Of a DNA stretch of 64,000 nt, positions 1-9,423 are shown in pieces (position 1 is the stretch's first letter; each line of letters starts with the position of its first letter). This DNA is from Eopsaltria australis (taxonomy: Eukaryota > Chordata > Aves > Passeriformes > Petroicidae): assembly GCA_034509425.1 (NCBI GenBank), contig JAVTVJ010001680.1:1-64000 (forward strand). The letters run 5' to 3'. Under the pieces are notes generated by a model. The model was not told where the DNA came from and did no database searches. It saw nothing but the letters and a program-made list of their open reading frames with translations. The position numbers and the translations under genes were made by a program.

Positions 1-1814
1 GTGAGCCATGGTGATTGATTGAACCAGGACTCAAACGAGCTCTGTTGGGCTTCCCTGTCTTTCTGTCTCCGAGCTAGCCTATCTCGGAGCTCTGCCATGG
101 AGTCTCTGACGACTCCTGTGTGGTCTGCATAAAAGCAGCATTCCTCTTTCAAGGAGGCACACAAGCCTCCTTGTTGCATGAACAAGAGGTCTAATCCTCG
201 CCTGTTCTGCAAGACCACTTCTGAGAGTGAGGAAACTGATTTCTCTAGAAAGGAAATGGATTTCTCGATCCTCTGCAAGTCCTCATCGATGGTCATTTGT
301 AGCTGAGACAGTCCTTGGTGTCGGGTCACAAGAGCTGAGACACCCGTGGCCGTTTCGGTTGCTCCCAGGCCGAGCAGCATTGCAATAGTTACACCTGTTA
401 TCAGTGCTCTTTTGTGGAGCCGGTCGGGTTTCTCAAAAAGGTGGTACATCTCTTCGTCTGTATGGTACAGGACCCTAGGAACAATTAGAACTTGGACACA
501 AAAGTCAGTGGAATCATTGAATTTGGCAAGAGACATACAAGGACTCACTCCAGATCGCTGACAAACCCACATCCCAGATGCGGATGGAACCACCCACTTA
601 TTCTTTCTGTTGGGCTTGACAACTTTGGTGCAGATGTTGCCTTCCTTTGCTAAGGTTGCATTGCCAAAACATTTGCCTTGACCCGTGACTTGACTCAGGG
701 TGATTCCTCTGCGGGGAGTATCCCACCTGCACTGGTGAGGGGAGTCGGCTGTGGAGTAACTGAAGGGGATATCTAAAGCAACTCCTTTGTAGAAGGGGGG
801 TTTGACATCATAGCAAAGCCAGCAGGAATCAGTTAGGTTCGGGTTGGATTCGTTCAGGGAAAGAAAGGTAGCTTCTAACATACGAAAGATTGGGTCAGAG
901 TCAGACTCGGCTAAACTACTTATCTGGGAGGCATCTGCATGACCGATCAGGGTATCAGTGACTTTTGTGGGCAAGGCTTTGGAGTGGGTTGTGTTTTTCC
1001 CTTCTAGTACATCTTTAATAACTTCGTTTGGCCCAACCGCCCGGGATGCGGGGGGTTGGAGCTTGATAATTCGCACATTCACCCACTCTTTTGATCCTTG
1101 AATGACTACTGTCCACGTCCTGCCTGTGGCCCAACTAGGGTGATCTGGCTGCAAAACGGTCATGTTATAGTCAGTGCACCTCCGAGATTTAGGGATTTTA
1201 TGATAGTTTCGATAGTATTTTTCCTGAAGGATGACAGGTTGTTTACAACCAGTTGGAGCCCAGGTGAACTGTAAAAATTCATCGGGCTTTTGAGGTTCCC
1301 ACCCAGGTCTCAATGATCCAGCATTTGTAACAATGGTTTCACAGCCCCAGTATCCACAATATCCCCACCCTGGATAACTGCAGTACTTCTTCCCTGGGTT
1401 TGAGGCTGGGCACCAATAGGATAGATGCATACTTGTAACATGAGGGGAATATGGGTTTATTTTTGGTTTTCCAGGGAACAGATTGGAAATGCGGATCACA
1501 AAGGATGGGGCATTCGGTGTGGTGGTTTCTTTGAGCACCTTGTCATTTGACAGGTGTTGCATGACCCACCTGAATGGCTGATGAGAGTAATAGTTTGGAT
1601 TGGCTTGTCCTCTGGTAACAAGCCCCAACAGCAAAATCACACAAAAACACTGTTGACGTCTGGTTTTCACCGGTACAGAACTCTTGGGTGCTGCTTGACG
1701 GCTCGGAGGTCTGTCATTTTTCTCTGGAACAGGGGTGTACGCTTTACGGGGGTGTCCCACGAGCATGTCCTGTAAACAGAAACTCACAGTTCTCATTAGT
1801 CTCATTCTGCTCAT
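1..1814 (-). CDS. env: Provirus A env: gamma-type envelope glycoprotein, open, runs off the window edge
   Basis: Read on the minus strand from the ATG at 1814, the frame stays open to base 1 (about 604 codons). Visible in order: a long basic leader, then a hydrophobic signal segment ending near GLVTRGQA; a surface subunit with a CWLC motif at residues 331-334; a basic cleavage site RLHKR after about residue 469; an Ala/Gly-rich fusion peptide; a heptad region; and an immunosuppressive-type segment followed by C-x6-CC (Cys 552, 559, 560). CWLC paired with CX6CC is the disulfide-linked SU-TM signature of gammaretroviral and D-type betaretroviral envelopes. The ectodomain reaches a WFNQSPW-like membrane-proximal stretch at the edge; membrane anchor and tail lie outside. 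I see no stop or frameshift. The family is clear; function is untested. Confidence 0.88.
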   Translation of the reverse strand, partial: MSRMRLMRTVSFCLQDMLVGHPRKAYTPVPEKNDRPPSRQAAPKSSVPVKTRRQQCFCVILLLGLVTRGQANPNYYSHQPFRWVMQHLSNDKVLKETTTPNAPSFVIRISNLFPGKPKINPYSPHVTSMHLSYWCPASNPGKKYCSYPGWGYCGYWGCETIVTNAGSLRPGWEPQKPDEFLQFTWAPTGCKQPVILQEKYYRNYHKIPKSRRCTDYNMTVLQPDHPSWATGRTWTVVIQGSKEWVNVRIIKLQPPASRAVGPNEVIKDVLEGKNTTHSKALPTKVTDTLIGHADASQISSLAESDSDPIFRMLEATFLSLNESNPNLTDSCWLCYDVKPPFYKGVALDIPFSYSTADSPHQCRWDTPRRGITLSQVTGQGKCFGNATLAKEGNICTKVVKPNRKNKWVVPSASGMWVCQRSGVSPCMSLAKFNDSTDFCVQVLIVPRVLYHTDEEMYHLFEKPDRLHKRALITGVTIAMLLGLGATETATGVSALVTRHQGLSQLQMTIDEDLQRIEKSISFLEKSVSSLSEVVLQNRRGLDLLFMQQGGLCASLKEECCFYADHTGVVRDSMAELRDRLARRQKDREAQQSSFESWFNQSPWL

Positions 1815-2120
1815 TCTGAAGGTCTGGCTTTACTGACCTCAGTGGACACCACTTGATTTTGCTTTCTTTTTTGACAGCTGCGTACCCCCGCCCTGTGAGT
1901 ACCAGTCTCCAGACTTTTTGGGGATTACAAATTCAGGAGTGTTCCATGGGCTGATGGAGGGTTCTATATGACCCTTTTGTAGTTCACGGTCAACCAGTTC
2001 CAGCAAAGCTGCCATTCGAGGCTCTGACAGGGGCCACTGCTCCACGTATACAATTCCTGATGATTTCCAAGTCAATTTAATTGGCAGCGGTGGATGAACT
2101 GCAGTGGCCCTCATGGTAAA
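1746..2120 (-). pseudogene. pol: Provirus A pol remnant: start of RT fused to end of integrase by a large deletion
   Basis: Entered from pro by the -1 shift at 2117-2123. The first part (about 2120-1915) reads as the N-terminus of a class II reverse transcriptase, with the VEQWPLSEPRM and SPWNTPEFVIPKKSGDW segments before the palm. Near 1910 it jumps into a different frame that reads as the C-terminal SH3-like end of integrase (TGRGYAAV, then IKWCPLRSVKPDL). This frame overlaps the start of env and stops near 1746. RT palm, connection, RNase H and the integrase zinc and DDE domains are all gone, a loss of roughly 2.3 kb judged from usual pol length. The literal frame past the junction stops at 1839. 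The element cannot encode its own polymerase. Confidence 0.8.
1770..1790 (-). promoter_or_regulatory. Candidate env splice acceptor
   Basis: On the minus strand a pyrimidine-rich TTTCTGTTTACAG precedes GACATG. The ATG just after the AG is in the env frame (about codon 17). A spliced env message could therefore start there, or at the upstream ATG at 1814 if the transcript keeps it. Inferred from sequence context only. Confidence 0.4.
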
Positions 2121-2761
2121 TTTTTCATCCTGACTCCTAACAGAGCAAGGATGTCCCTTCCTATCAAAGGTGGAGAGTTCTGTAGAATGTAGGGGTAGAT
2201 TGCCACTGTCTGTTCTGGTCCCTTTTTTGTGTGAAGTGTTATAGCTACCAACTGGGTGCTTTTCCATGCCCGGGATGGCCCTCCCACACCATTCACTGGG
2301 GGGACTTCTGTAAATTGCCAATTTTGTGGCCAATGTGCTTGGGGAATAATTGTACAATCTGAACCGGTGTCTGCCCAAAACTGAAGCCCTATGACGTGGG
2401 GATCCTGACTGCCATAGAGGCGGCATGTCCCCCACACTATCAGGGGCTCTTTCCCTACTTTCATGGCCAGGGCCACCCAGGGGTTCCGCTCTGGGGCGCC
2501 CCCTGCTGGCCCTGTGGCACAAGTGCGGCTTGTGGCTGTGGTGGGTGCAATGGTGCTGCTGGTGGTGCTGTGGAACTCTGCATTTGCACCGTTTGTGTGG
2601 GTGCAGGACTGCCTGTCTCCTGCGGGGGCATAGGGAATGAGGGCCCCCCACCCCACTGGGGGTTGGCATAGATGGGCCGCCTTGCATTCGCAACGGGAGG
2701 AGGCTGGGTGCGGCCCGCATGCCCCCTCCCCCTCCCGTTTCCCCGGGGTCGGGATCTGCAT
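2111..2761 (-). CDS. pro: Provirus A retroviral aspartic protease
   Basis: A third frame between gag and pol. The N-terminal half overlaps the gag tail; translation would enter by a -1 shift from gag, so the ATG at 2761 is probably irrelevant. The protease core has the catalytic WADTGSD segment, a flap region, and the C-terminal GRDILALLG motif that closes the retroviral protease fold. No dUTPase is visible upstream, unlike provirus P. The gag to pro step is -1 by phase, but I did not find a convincing heptamer in the overlap. All key residues are present, so the protease frame looks intact. Confidence 0.82.
   Translation of the reverse strand: MQIPTPGKREGEGACGPHPASSRCECKAAHLCQPPVGWGALIPYAPAGDRQSCTHTNGANAEFHSTTSSTIAPTTATSRTCATGPAGGAPERNPWVALAMKVGKEPLIVWGTCRLYGSQDPHVIGLQFWADTGSDCTIIPQAHWPQNWQFTEVPPVNGVGGPSRAWKSTQLVAITLHTKKGPEQTVAIYPYILQNSPPLIGRDILALLGVRMKNLP
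2117..2123 (-). promoter_or_regulatory. pro-pol -1 ribosomal frameshift heptamer A AAT TTA
   Basis: On the minus strand the pro frame reads A AAT TTA two codons before its TGA stop (bases 2111-2113). Slipping back one base enters the RT frame directly. The heptamer is the same one used at the alpharetroviral gag-pol junction. Position, phase and adjacent stop all fit; a downstream stem-loop was not computed. Confidence 0.75.
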
Positions 2762-4812
2762 TCCTTAGCGAGGTGTCCCTTCTTCCCGTAGCTCCAACAG
2801 GCCCCTCTCACGCGCGCTTGAGATGGAGGCCCCGCCGGGGGAGGCTGGGATTTGTGGGGACAGCCTGTTGCGATGTGGCCCGCCTGTCCACATTTGAAGC
2901 ATGCCATTGCACTAGTTAGATCATGTACGACAGCCTGAAAAGGGGTTAGCTCTTCTTCCCTAACTACATGTTTGATCATATCAGCCAGGCTGGCTCCAAT
3001 TGGAACGGAGCGCAAGATTTCTTTGGTAATAGTGTTACTTTGTTGCCGCAAGCAGTCTGCTACAACGGGTCCTTTTGCCGCCGCAAGCAAGGTAGAGGCG
3101 TCTACTACTGCCTGTAGGCGGTCTACAAACTTTGTGAAGCTTTCACTCTCTGTTTGCTTTATGGTGGACCACGGTGAAGGCTTAGCTACCACACGAGATG
3201 CAGCACGAATGGCTTCTCTGGCAGCTCGGGTTGTGGCCCTGACTTCCTCAGCTCGCAATTGTGCAGCTTGCTGCTGAGGTGTAATCATCTCATCATGTTT
3301 CCCTGTCAGCCTGGACAAGCTTGAGCCATGCAGTGGTTGCCCCGCCCCAGAGGACTGGGCTAATAGGTTCATACAATTGTCTGTCCATTCCTGTTTAAAA
3401 ACAATCATTCCTGCCCCATCAAAAATCATGCGACCTATTTGTCTAATATCAAAGGGGAGCAGGTTCTCATTGCTAAAAAGGACGTCTATGAGAGTAGAAA
3501 CAATGATGGAATCCATCCCCTTTTCTGAGATTGCTTTGACAATCGTTTGTATATCTTTGGGGTTTATTGGGTCATATACGTGTTGTTGGTTTCCGTTTTG
3601 CCCGGTGGTTCTCACCGGGAAAGCATGGACTGTAGCTGAGGGCACCCATTCTGCACAAGCTATTTTTATCTTTCCCCAGTCGGTGAATTTGTATTGTGAT
3701 TGCTTTCCGGCGTGATTTAAAACTTTATTCGTTTTCGTTTCAAATTGTGATAGCTCTGCTTCTTCTGACTCTGTGTCCCTGTCAGTTTCCGATAACTCAG
3801 CAGAGCTAGCGGAGCTGTTGTTGGACTCAGAGCCGGAAGTCGATTGCCAGAGCACTTCCAGGATTCCGTGCCTTTTCTCGCGGCTCCGACCCCGCTCCTC
3901 CCCCCGGGGGCGGTGCTGGTCCCGCCCCCTGGGCTTGCCCTGCCTCCCGCAAGGGGAGGGCTCTCCTTTAACTGATAATGGCATTGAGCACGGCTCTTGA
4001 CTGGGCATGCGCTCTCTGCCGCTCTCCCGTGCCCGCGCGTTTGTAGCTCTCTCTTCCCACGCATGCGCAGCAGCGAACACTCGCAGTCTTTGTTCGTTCC
4101 CGCCGCTGAAACCCTGGCCCCGCCCATCTCCTTGGTCGCCCGCGCCATTTTGAACTGCATAGGGCGGGGGAGGGGGGTTCACCCGCGCTCCCTCTCTAGC
4201 TGCCTTCTCGGTTTCCCTGGCTTTGGTTGCCAATCCCTCCCAAAAAGATCGCGTGGATTGCTGTGCTTCCAGCGTTGGATCGCTAACCGGCGACGGAGGG
4301 ACGGATGGGGAAACCGCGGACATTTGGGAAGTTTCCGCGGCAGGGGGTGGATCTGGCGGGCTCGGCGGAAGAGTCGGGAAGTTTTCTGGGGGCCCCGGGG
4401 CGTTTGGATTCGGGTCCGGGGAGGAGGGAAGCGCGCCCGGTCCCCGCGAACCCCTGCTCTCAGATAGACCGGTCTCGGGGTCTGTCTGTGTCATTGCTCC
4501 CACCCCCAGCTTAGGAGTAGCTAATAAACATGCACGTGCAGCTTTCCAAGTCTCCTGTTGTTCCAGCGCTTGGCGTAAAGCCGTTTCTACTTTCCCCCAC
4601 GCTTTGAGACTTTTTCCGCTGCCCGAGACTTTAGTTTCCTCTGCTAAAACATTGGTACATTTCTCCCACACCTCTGGGTGTAATATTTCTGCTGGACGCT
4701 CAATCGCCCCAAGCTCCAGGAGTTTTGCAATAGCAATATAAAAATCCTTGAGCTTACACTTAATACCCCACTGCTTATAAAGTAGACTCACGACCTTTGC
4801 AACGGTTTCCAT
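2461..4812 (-). CDS. gag: Provirus A gag polyprotein, 783 aa, open
   Basis: An uninterrupted frame starting about 105 bases after the primer site. It starts MET rather than MG, so no N-myristoylation is expected, as in alpharetroviruses. Visible layout: matrix-like helices (1-110); a Pro/Ser-rich linker with a PPPPPY late-domain motif at 213-218; an acidic Ser-rich segment around 328-355; capsid starting near 395 (HAFPV); a major homology region at about 553-572 (SESFTKFVDRLQ); and nucleocapsid with zinc knuckles at 638-651 (C-x2-C-x4-H-x4-C) and 672-685. In the second knuckle the second Cys is Tyr (CWSY). The tail is Pro/Gln-rich. It is long for an alpharetroviral gag and fits class II. It should form the structural core of a particle; myristate-independent membrane binding is inferred. 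Confidence 0.9.
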   Translation of the reverse strand: METVAKVVSLLYKQWGIKCKLKDFYIAIAKLLELGAIERPAEILHPEVWEKCTNVLAEETKVSGSGKSLKAWGKVETALRQALEQQETWKAARACLLATPKLGVGAMTQTDPETGLSESRGSRGPGALPSSPDPNPNAPGPPENFPTLPPSPPDPPPAAETSQMSAVSPSVPPSPVSDPTLEAQQSTRSFWEGLATKARETEKAAREGARVNPPPPPYAVQNGAGDQGDGRGQGFSGGNEQRLRVFAAAHAWEERATNARARESGRERMPSQEPCSMPLSVKGEPSPCGRQGKPRGRDQHRPRGEERGRSREKRHGILEVLWQSTSGSESNNSSASSAELSETDRDTESEEAELSQFETKTNKVLNHAGKQSQYKFTDWGKIKIACAEWVPSATVHAFPVRTTGQNGNQQHVYDPINPKDIQTIVKAISEKGMDSIIVSTLIDVLFSNENLLPFDIRQIGRMIFDGAGMIVFKQEWTDNCMNLLAQSSGAGQPLHGSSLSRLTGKHDEMITPQQQAAQLRAEEVRATTRAAREAIRAASRVVAKPSPWSTIKQTESESFTKFVDRLQAVVDASTLLAAAKGPVVADCLRQQSNTITKEILRSVPIGASLADMIKHVVREEELTPFQAVVHDLTSAMACFKCGQAGHIATGCPHKSQPPPAGPPSQARVRGACWSYGKKGHLAKECRSRPRGNGRGRGHAGRTQPPPVANARRPIYANPQWGGGPSFPMPPQETGSPAPTQTVQMQSSTAPPAAPLHPPQPQAALVPQGQQGAPQSGTPGWPWP

Positions 4813-4917
4813 AGTAACCGCGGGTCCTTGGGGACATCTCCCCCGCCTGAAGTCAGCTTGGCTGCCCTGGCCGCTGCCTCTTGTCCAGGCGAATCCCGTA
4901 GCCCGAGCTCCTCTTCT

Positions 4918-4935
4918 TCCCGGGTTTCGGCACCA
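4918..4935 (-). other. Primer binding site of provirus A, tRNA-Phe type
   Basis: Three bases inside the 5' LTR, the minus strand reads TGGTGCCGAAACCCGGGA. This is the complement of the 3' 18 nt of tRNA-Phe as I know it. Spacing from the LTR end is normal for a retrovirus. Confidence 0.85.
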
Positions 4936-4938
4936 CTA

Positions 4939-5291
4939 TGTTGCCTTCTGCTATGAAGGCAGGCGACCTGGTTCAAGAACGACAGCACGGCAGCCCGGCC
5001 TCACCCGAGCCACTCGGTCCACGACGCACGAACACCAATGTGGTGGATGGTCAAATGGCGTTTATTATCTTATCTCATGAGGTTAAATAGTCTAGGGGGC
5101 TTCACTACGTCAGAAAGGGGACGGTGGGATAGCTAGGGTTAGTAAGGAGTGGAAAACTACTGGGTTCAGGAGGGGTTGCATACTTTGGGTGATCTCTTAT
5201 CATGCAGGAATGAAGGGAGGAAGATTCCATGCTGCTCTCTGCTTTCCGTCACATCGCGAGATCTTCCGTCCGCCTGTCCCTATCTACCACA
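4939..5291 (-). repeat. 5' LTR of provirus A (353 bp)
   Basis: Bounded by TGTGGTAG and GGCAACA on the minus strand (TG...CA). It contains AATAAA near 5058-5066 in minus orientation, and the primer site follows at once. A near-identical solo copy lies at 56490-56838 and defines both ends. No strong TATA box is seen. The 3' LTR should lie left of the window. Confidence 0.9.
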
Positions 5292-6789
5292 TCCGGGTCA
5301 AATGTAGAAAAAGGTACTTTAACTAACCTCCTTTCTCCTTCTGGTACCACTCCCTCCCATAATGCTGCCTGTAACGCATGTTTTCTGGTCCAGGATGAGA
5401 TGGGACTGTCTGAAGGAGAGGGAGCTAAAGTTGGAGATGGTGATCCTTCTGAGTCACTATCCTCCTCCTGTCTTCTCCTAGGGGGAGGCTTGAGTGAACA
5501 ATTGGTTAATTCTTATTCCTGCGCCACAGTTTGATAAACCTGGTCAGGTTTTGCATATCTCTTGCCTATATTGCATGCTGAGCAACACCATTTCATTTTT
5601 CCCTTGTCATTTCTGTTTTCCATTTCAAGGGCTAACACCATAGGGTCAGAGGGAGGCCTGATCCCACAATCTCTTTGCCATTCGGTGTGATTCCTGGGAG
5701 ACAAAAATAGATTGGCGTAAGAAACCTCTTCCTATTTTCCTTCTCGTCTCAAAAACAGCATTAGCTGCAACAGGGTATTATAGTCTAGGGTCCCATTAAG
5801 CGGCTACTTTGCTCCATCCTCCAGTTTATACACGGGCCACCATTGGTTACAGTATTTAACTGAAGTTCTCCTATTTTCAGTGCCTCCAGTTCCTGCAATT
5901 TCTTCCCAGTGTACTAGAACACATCCTAATGGGCTGGGTCTAGGGATGTCCTTGCTCTGACCAGTCCCCTCCTTCTCTTTAAATGTCATTTTAGCCACTC
6001 CTGGTCACCCGTGTAGTATATTAACCACTCTTTGTATATTCTCCTAGCCCTTCTTTTTTCCCCCTTTTCCTTTTTACTTATCTTACCAAATTCCTTCTTA
6101 CAAAGTTCTACAGTCTCCTTCCAATTTTCCTTAAGCACTACTCAACTTCCGGGGATCTGATGCTCGTGTCCACACACAGACTTTATAATTCCAATGTGAC
6201 TATCAGCTGTACATGTTATACAGCCTTCCCACGACTGAGCAGCAGCATAATCTCTTCTTACAAGAGTGATACTGTACTAAAATCCACGAATTTTTACATC
6301 TCCACAGAGCGGTAAAATCTGGAGCTATACTCCTAAAATACAGCCACTGGGGGAGGAAGAGTGTTGCAGCCACTTTATACCTATTCCTCCTTAATTTTTC
6401 CTCCAATCTCTAACAGGTTTCCCCCCGTCCTCTTTCCTCACTACCCTCGTCAAACGCGGAATCAGGTGGTTCTTTCCACACACCACTGCTAAAATATCTG
6501 TGTTATCAGTCTCTGCTCTAATTGCCTGCCAGTCTTCTCTAGTAAGAGTTCTGCTCTGTTTCCCTCTCATAACAAAGAGCGTGTATTTACACAAATCAGG
6601 CACCACTTTGCAGGCTTATCAGACGAACGGCTTGTCCGACAGTACCACTCTCTCTGACAACGGGCGCACTTACAAAGCACCCAAGCAACACAGGGTCCTT
6701 TATGGTTACAGCGTGGAACTGCCTTCCACCCAGTAACTGCCTTAAACAAATAAACTATAAAACACACAAATGCACGCACATTAGATATC
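5292..6789 (-). pseudogene. gag: Element K gag remnant (gamma-like matrix, p12 and start of capsid)
   Basis: Minus strand, with several stops and frame changes. Pieces of a matrix domain are readable between about 6150 and 5510: helices with EEW-type tryptophans, then a CCSAC segment near 5580. A Pro/Ser-rich linker follows, and then a VPFSTFDPD stretch at 5292 that resembles the linker-to-capsid boundary. The spacing of Trp and Tyr in the matrix resembles gag of provirus G. The frame is cut exactly where provirus A was inserted, so the rest should continue left of A. The part from 6390 to 6790 is open in one frame but unrecognised. Matrix identity is moderately secure. Confidence 0.5.
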
Positions 6790-6795
6790 AACATC

Positions 6796-7378
6796 TGTAG
6801 CGGTGGTTCCGAACCAGGAAAGATGAGGACTTCCGGTGGCATGTTCCACAGACAGAGAGTTTCCCCCCGAAACTGCCAGAGACAGTGGTTTGGACCACCA
6901 AGCCACGAACCCCAAGTTCCTGCTATTGGTTCCTTGATTTGTCTGTTATGTTTCCCCGTTCTGGGAAATTCCCTGTTACCCCCTTGTTCATTCGTTGTTC
7001 TCTCTTCCCCCCTCCCCTCCCTAAACCTCATTCGACCATGCACCCCGGCCCCTCTCCTGTATTGCCCCTTTGCCCTCAGTTTATTGGATGTTATTCCTCC
7101 CTTAAATACCCATGTAATGAGCTGTTCTGGGCTCTTAGTCCCTGTGCTCCCTTGGGGGTAATAAACCTACTGAATTCACATACTAAGAGCCCTCCTTCTC
7201 TGGGAGTTCTTTGCTATCTCACCGTGCTCTGAGGGCAACATCTCCCCAGACCGAATGCGGACCAGCGGTGCCCATCGTCGGCTCTCCGGGGAAGCCTTCC
7301 AGAATGCGAACGGCCTCCCAGGTTCACGCTAGCGCTCTGCCACCAGTGCCGGGGCAGGATAAAGCAGGGAACGTAACA
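6796..7378 (+). repeat. Solo LTR D1 (583 bp) with TSD AACATC
   Basis: TGTAGCGG...CGTAACA, flanked by AACATC at 6790-6795 and 7379-7384. The polyadenylation signal AATAAA lies near 7160 on the plus strand. Related copies in the opposite orientation are D2, D3 and D4. No internal sequence is present, so this is a solo LTR left by LTR-LTR recombination, sitting in the leader or gag of element K. Confidence 0.92.
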
Positions 7379-7384
7379 AACATC

Positions 7385-7616
7385 CACACCTAAACAAGCA
7401 ATAATACACCTAGGGCCCCTCACACAAACACTCGATCAAATTGAAGATTTGAAGCTTACCTTCATTTTTCCATCTTTCCCTTATTTAAACTTCATTCGAT
7501 CCCGCCCTCGCTGTCACTAGCCGGTCTGTTTCCAGCTGCCGTCGGCTTCCCTAGCCAGTTGCTTGCAAGCCCTTAATCAATTCCAAACAGGGTCTACACT
7601 GCATGCCACACGTCTC
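7385..7616 (-). other. Leader of element K between LTR and gag
   Basis: Non-coding sequence between LTR K and the gag remnant, interrupted by D1. Next to the LTR end the minus strand reads TGTGGCATGCAGTGTAG, which does not match a primer site I know. No gene seen. Confidence 0.35.
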
Positions 7617-8040
7617 TGTCGGGTGACAGTAGGCAATGGAAGAGACGGGGCAGATTGCTTGGATGCAATAAGCCAATTTTATTGATACAGAGCTGAGTAT
7701 TTATACCTTTTCAGCAGTTACTAAAAATAGATTCTTATATTAGCAGCAATCACTATAACAACCATATCTATGATTCTTAATAATACTGCAAAACTAGAGG
7801 TAAGCACTAACCAGCATAGATACATACCAAGCATGACTTTTGCTTATGGTAACTACTTTGTGGTAGACCTCACTGTCTGCCACGGTTTGTGGCCCAGTAA
7901 TGTTACGGCATCCACTTCTGACATGAGTTCAGCAGTGCTCTCACTTTTGCTTTCCAGCTGTACCTCCACGTCTCTGTGTGGCTTATCAGCAGCCCTTAGC
8001 CATGTGTATGACTTACAGGCACCCTAGATTTTAAACGTAT
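7617..8040 (-). repeat. Probable 5' LTR of element K (right boundary uncertain)
   Basis: On the minus strand a TATA box (GGTATAAATA, about 7695) is followed by AATAAA (about 7678). The end ...CACCCGACA closes at 7617. This is the standard U3-R-U5 order with a short R. The U3 start is not defined by a second copy; 8040 is a guess. Confidence 0.5.
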
Positions 8041-8760
8041 TGTTTATCCACGATTCCAGAAGTTCATTATCTGCCCCCCGGGAGAGCGGCCGAGAGGAGC
8101 AGTGTCCCTCACAGGAAAAGCCTGGGGGAACCACAGGGGGTCTGCCACTCAGCTGGGCAGATTTTCTCCTGTGGCTCGCCAAAATGTAGCACAGACTGAG
8201 CCGCCGAATCTTAAATCATATAAGTTTTGAGGTAGATACGCATATTTCAGAGCTGAGATGTGTGCTCCCAAGGACACACGTGTCATCAGCCACTCTTCTA
8301 CATTTGTCTCCCAAAGTACTACATATGCATTAGATTTTCCCAATACCCCTATACGTATTCATGGCCTATCTTCGCTTTATATTATATTGAGTTCAAAAGT
8401 CATTTCCACACGCTCGCGCCTGCGCAGTTCCGCCTCAGGCCCCTTGGTAGTGGTCGTGCGTGAGGGTCAAGATGAAGTAAAGCAAGTCTTCCTCAGGATG
8501 AACTCTTCACCTTGGTCCTTTACGCATGGTCTCTGGTGTCTTGGTCTTAGTCCAAACTCCAAGGCTGGTTTTGGCCGGTTTAGGGGTCCAGAGAGCAGGA
8601 ACCAGGTTACGGTCTCTTCCTTTTTACAATAGCCTTGCATCCTCCTATCTTACTGTGGTAGGCATGATAAACGTTAAGCAGGTGGCACATAGTGTTTCAG
8701 CAAGAAGCTTCTTAAACTACTTCTTAACCCTTAATTCCCTTGTATCAGCTTGTTGGAGGT
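8041..8760. other. No recognisable gene
   Basis: Possibly more U3 of LTR K, then non-coding sequence up to element E. The small open frames show no retroviral motif. Confidence 0.4.
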
Positions 8761-8849
8761 GGTGGATTTACCAAAAAAAAGTAGAAATAAGGGCTGTTAA
8801 GGGACACCAGGCAAGGTACTCAGAAGAGACATTAAGTAAACAACTGGTC

Positions 8850-9423
8850 TGTTGCGTTCCCTGCTTCGGTCCCACCCTGGTACCGGCAGCAGAGTCCCAG
8901 CGCTACCCTAGGAAGTCGTTCGCGATCTGGAAGACTTCCTCGGAGTGCCTACTTCGGGCACAGCTGGTCTGCGTTTCGGTCCAGGGAGATGTTGCCCCCG
9001 GAGCGTGGTGAAACAGCAAAGAACTACCAGAGAAGGAGGTCTCTTGGTATGTGATTTCGGTAGGTTTATTGCCTTCAAAGGGAGCACATGAACCAAGAGC
9101 CAAGAGCAGCTTATTACATCGGTATTTAAGGGAGGAACAATACCCAATAGGATGAGGGCAGGGGACAATACAGGGGAGGGGCTGGGGTACATGATCAAAT
9201 GGGGTTTAGGGAGGGGAGGGGAACAGAGAGAACGACGAATGAACTATGGAGTGACAGGGAATTTCCCAGGACGGGAATAAATAACAGACAAGTCCAGTAA
9301 CCAATAGCAGGAGCTTGGGGTCCGTGGATTGGTGGTCCAACTGCTGCCCCTGGGAGCTTTGGGGGGAAACCCTCTGTCCGTGGAACCTGTCCGGAAGTCC
9401 TCTGGTTCCGAACCACTGCAACA
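8850..9423 (-). repeat. Solo LTR D2 (574 bp), TSD CTGGTC/CTGGTT
   Basis: TGTTGCGTTCC...CTGCAACA, flanked by CTGGTC on the left and CTGGTT on the right (5 of 6 bases). The polyadenylation signal is in minus orientation (TTTATT near 9060). It interrupts the RNase H frame of element E, which continues on both sides. Confidence 0.9.

Noticed and set aside
346..561. Plus-strand open frame over env of A
   Set aside because: It is antisense to the fusion peptide and SU end of the open env and has no motif of its own.
3997..4741. Plus-strand open frames over gag of A
   Set aside because: GC-rich antisense of the Pro/Ser-rich gag linker; the minus frame shows the real domains.
6567..7232. Open frames on both strands across LTR D1
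   Set aside because: They lie within a defined solo LTR and recur in D2-D4 as the same translated LTR sequence.
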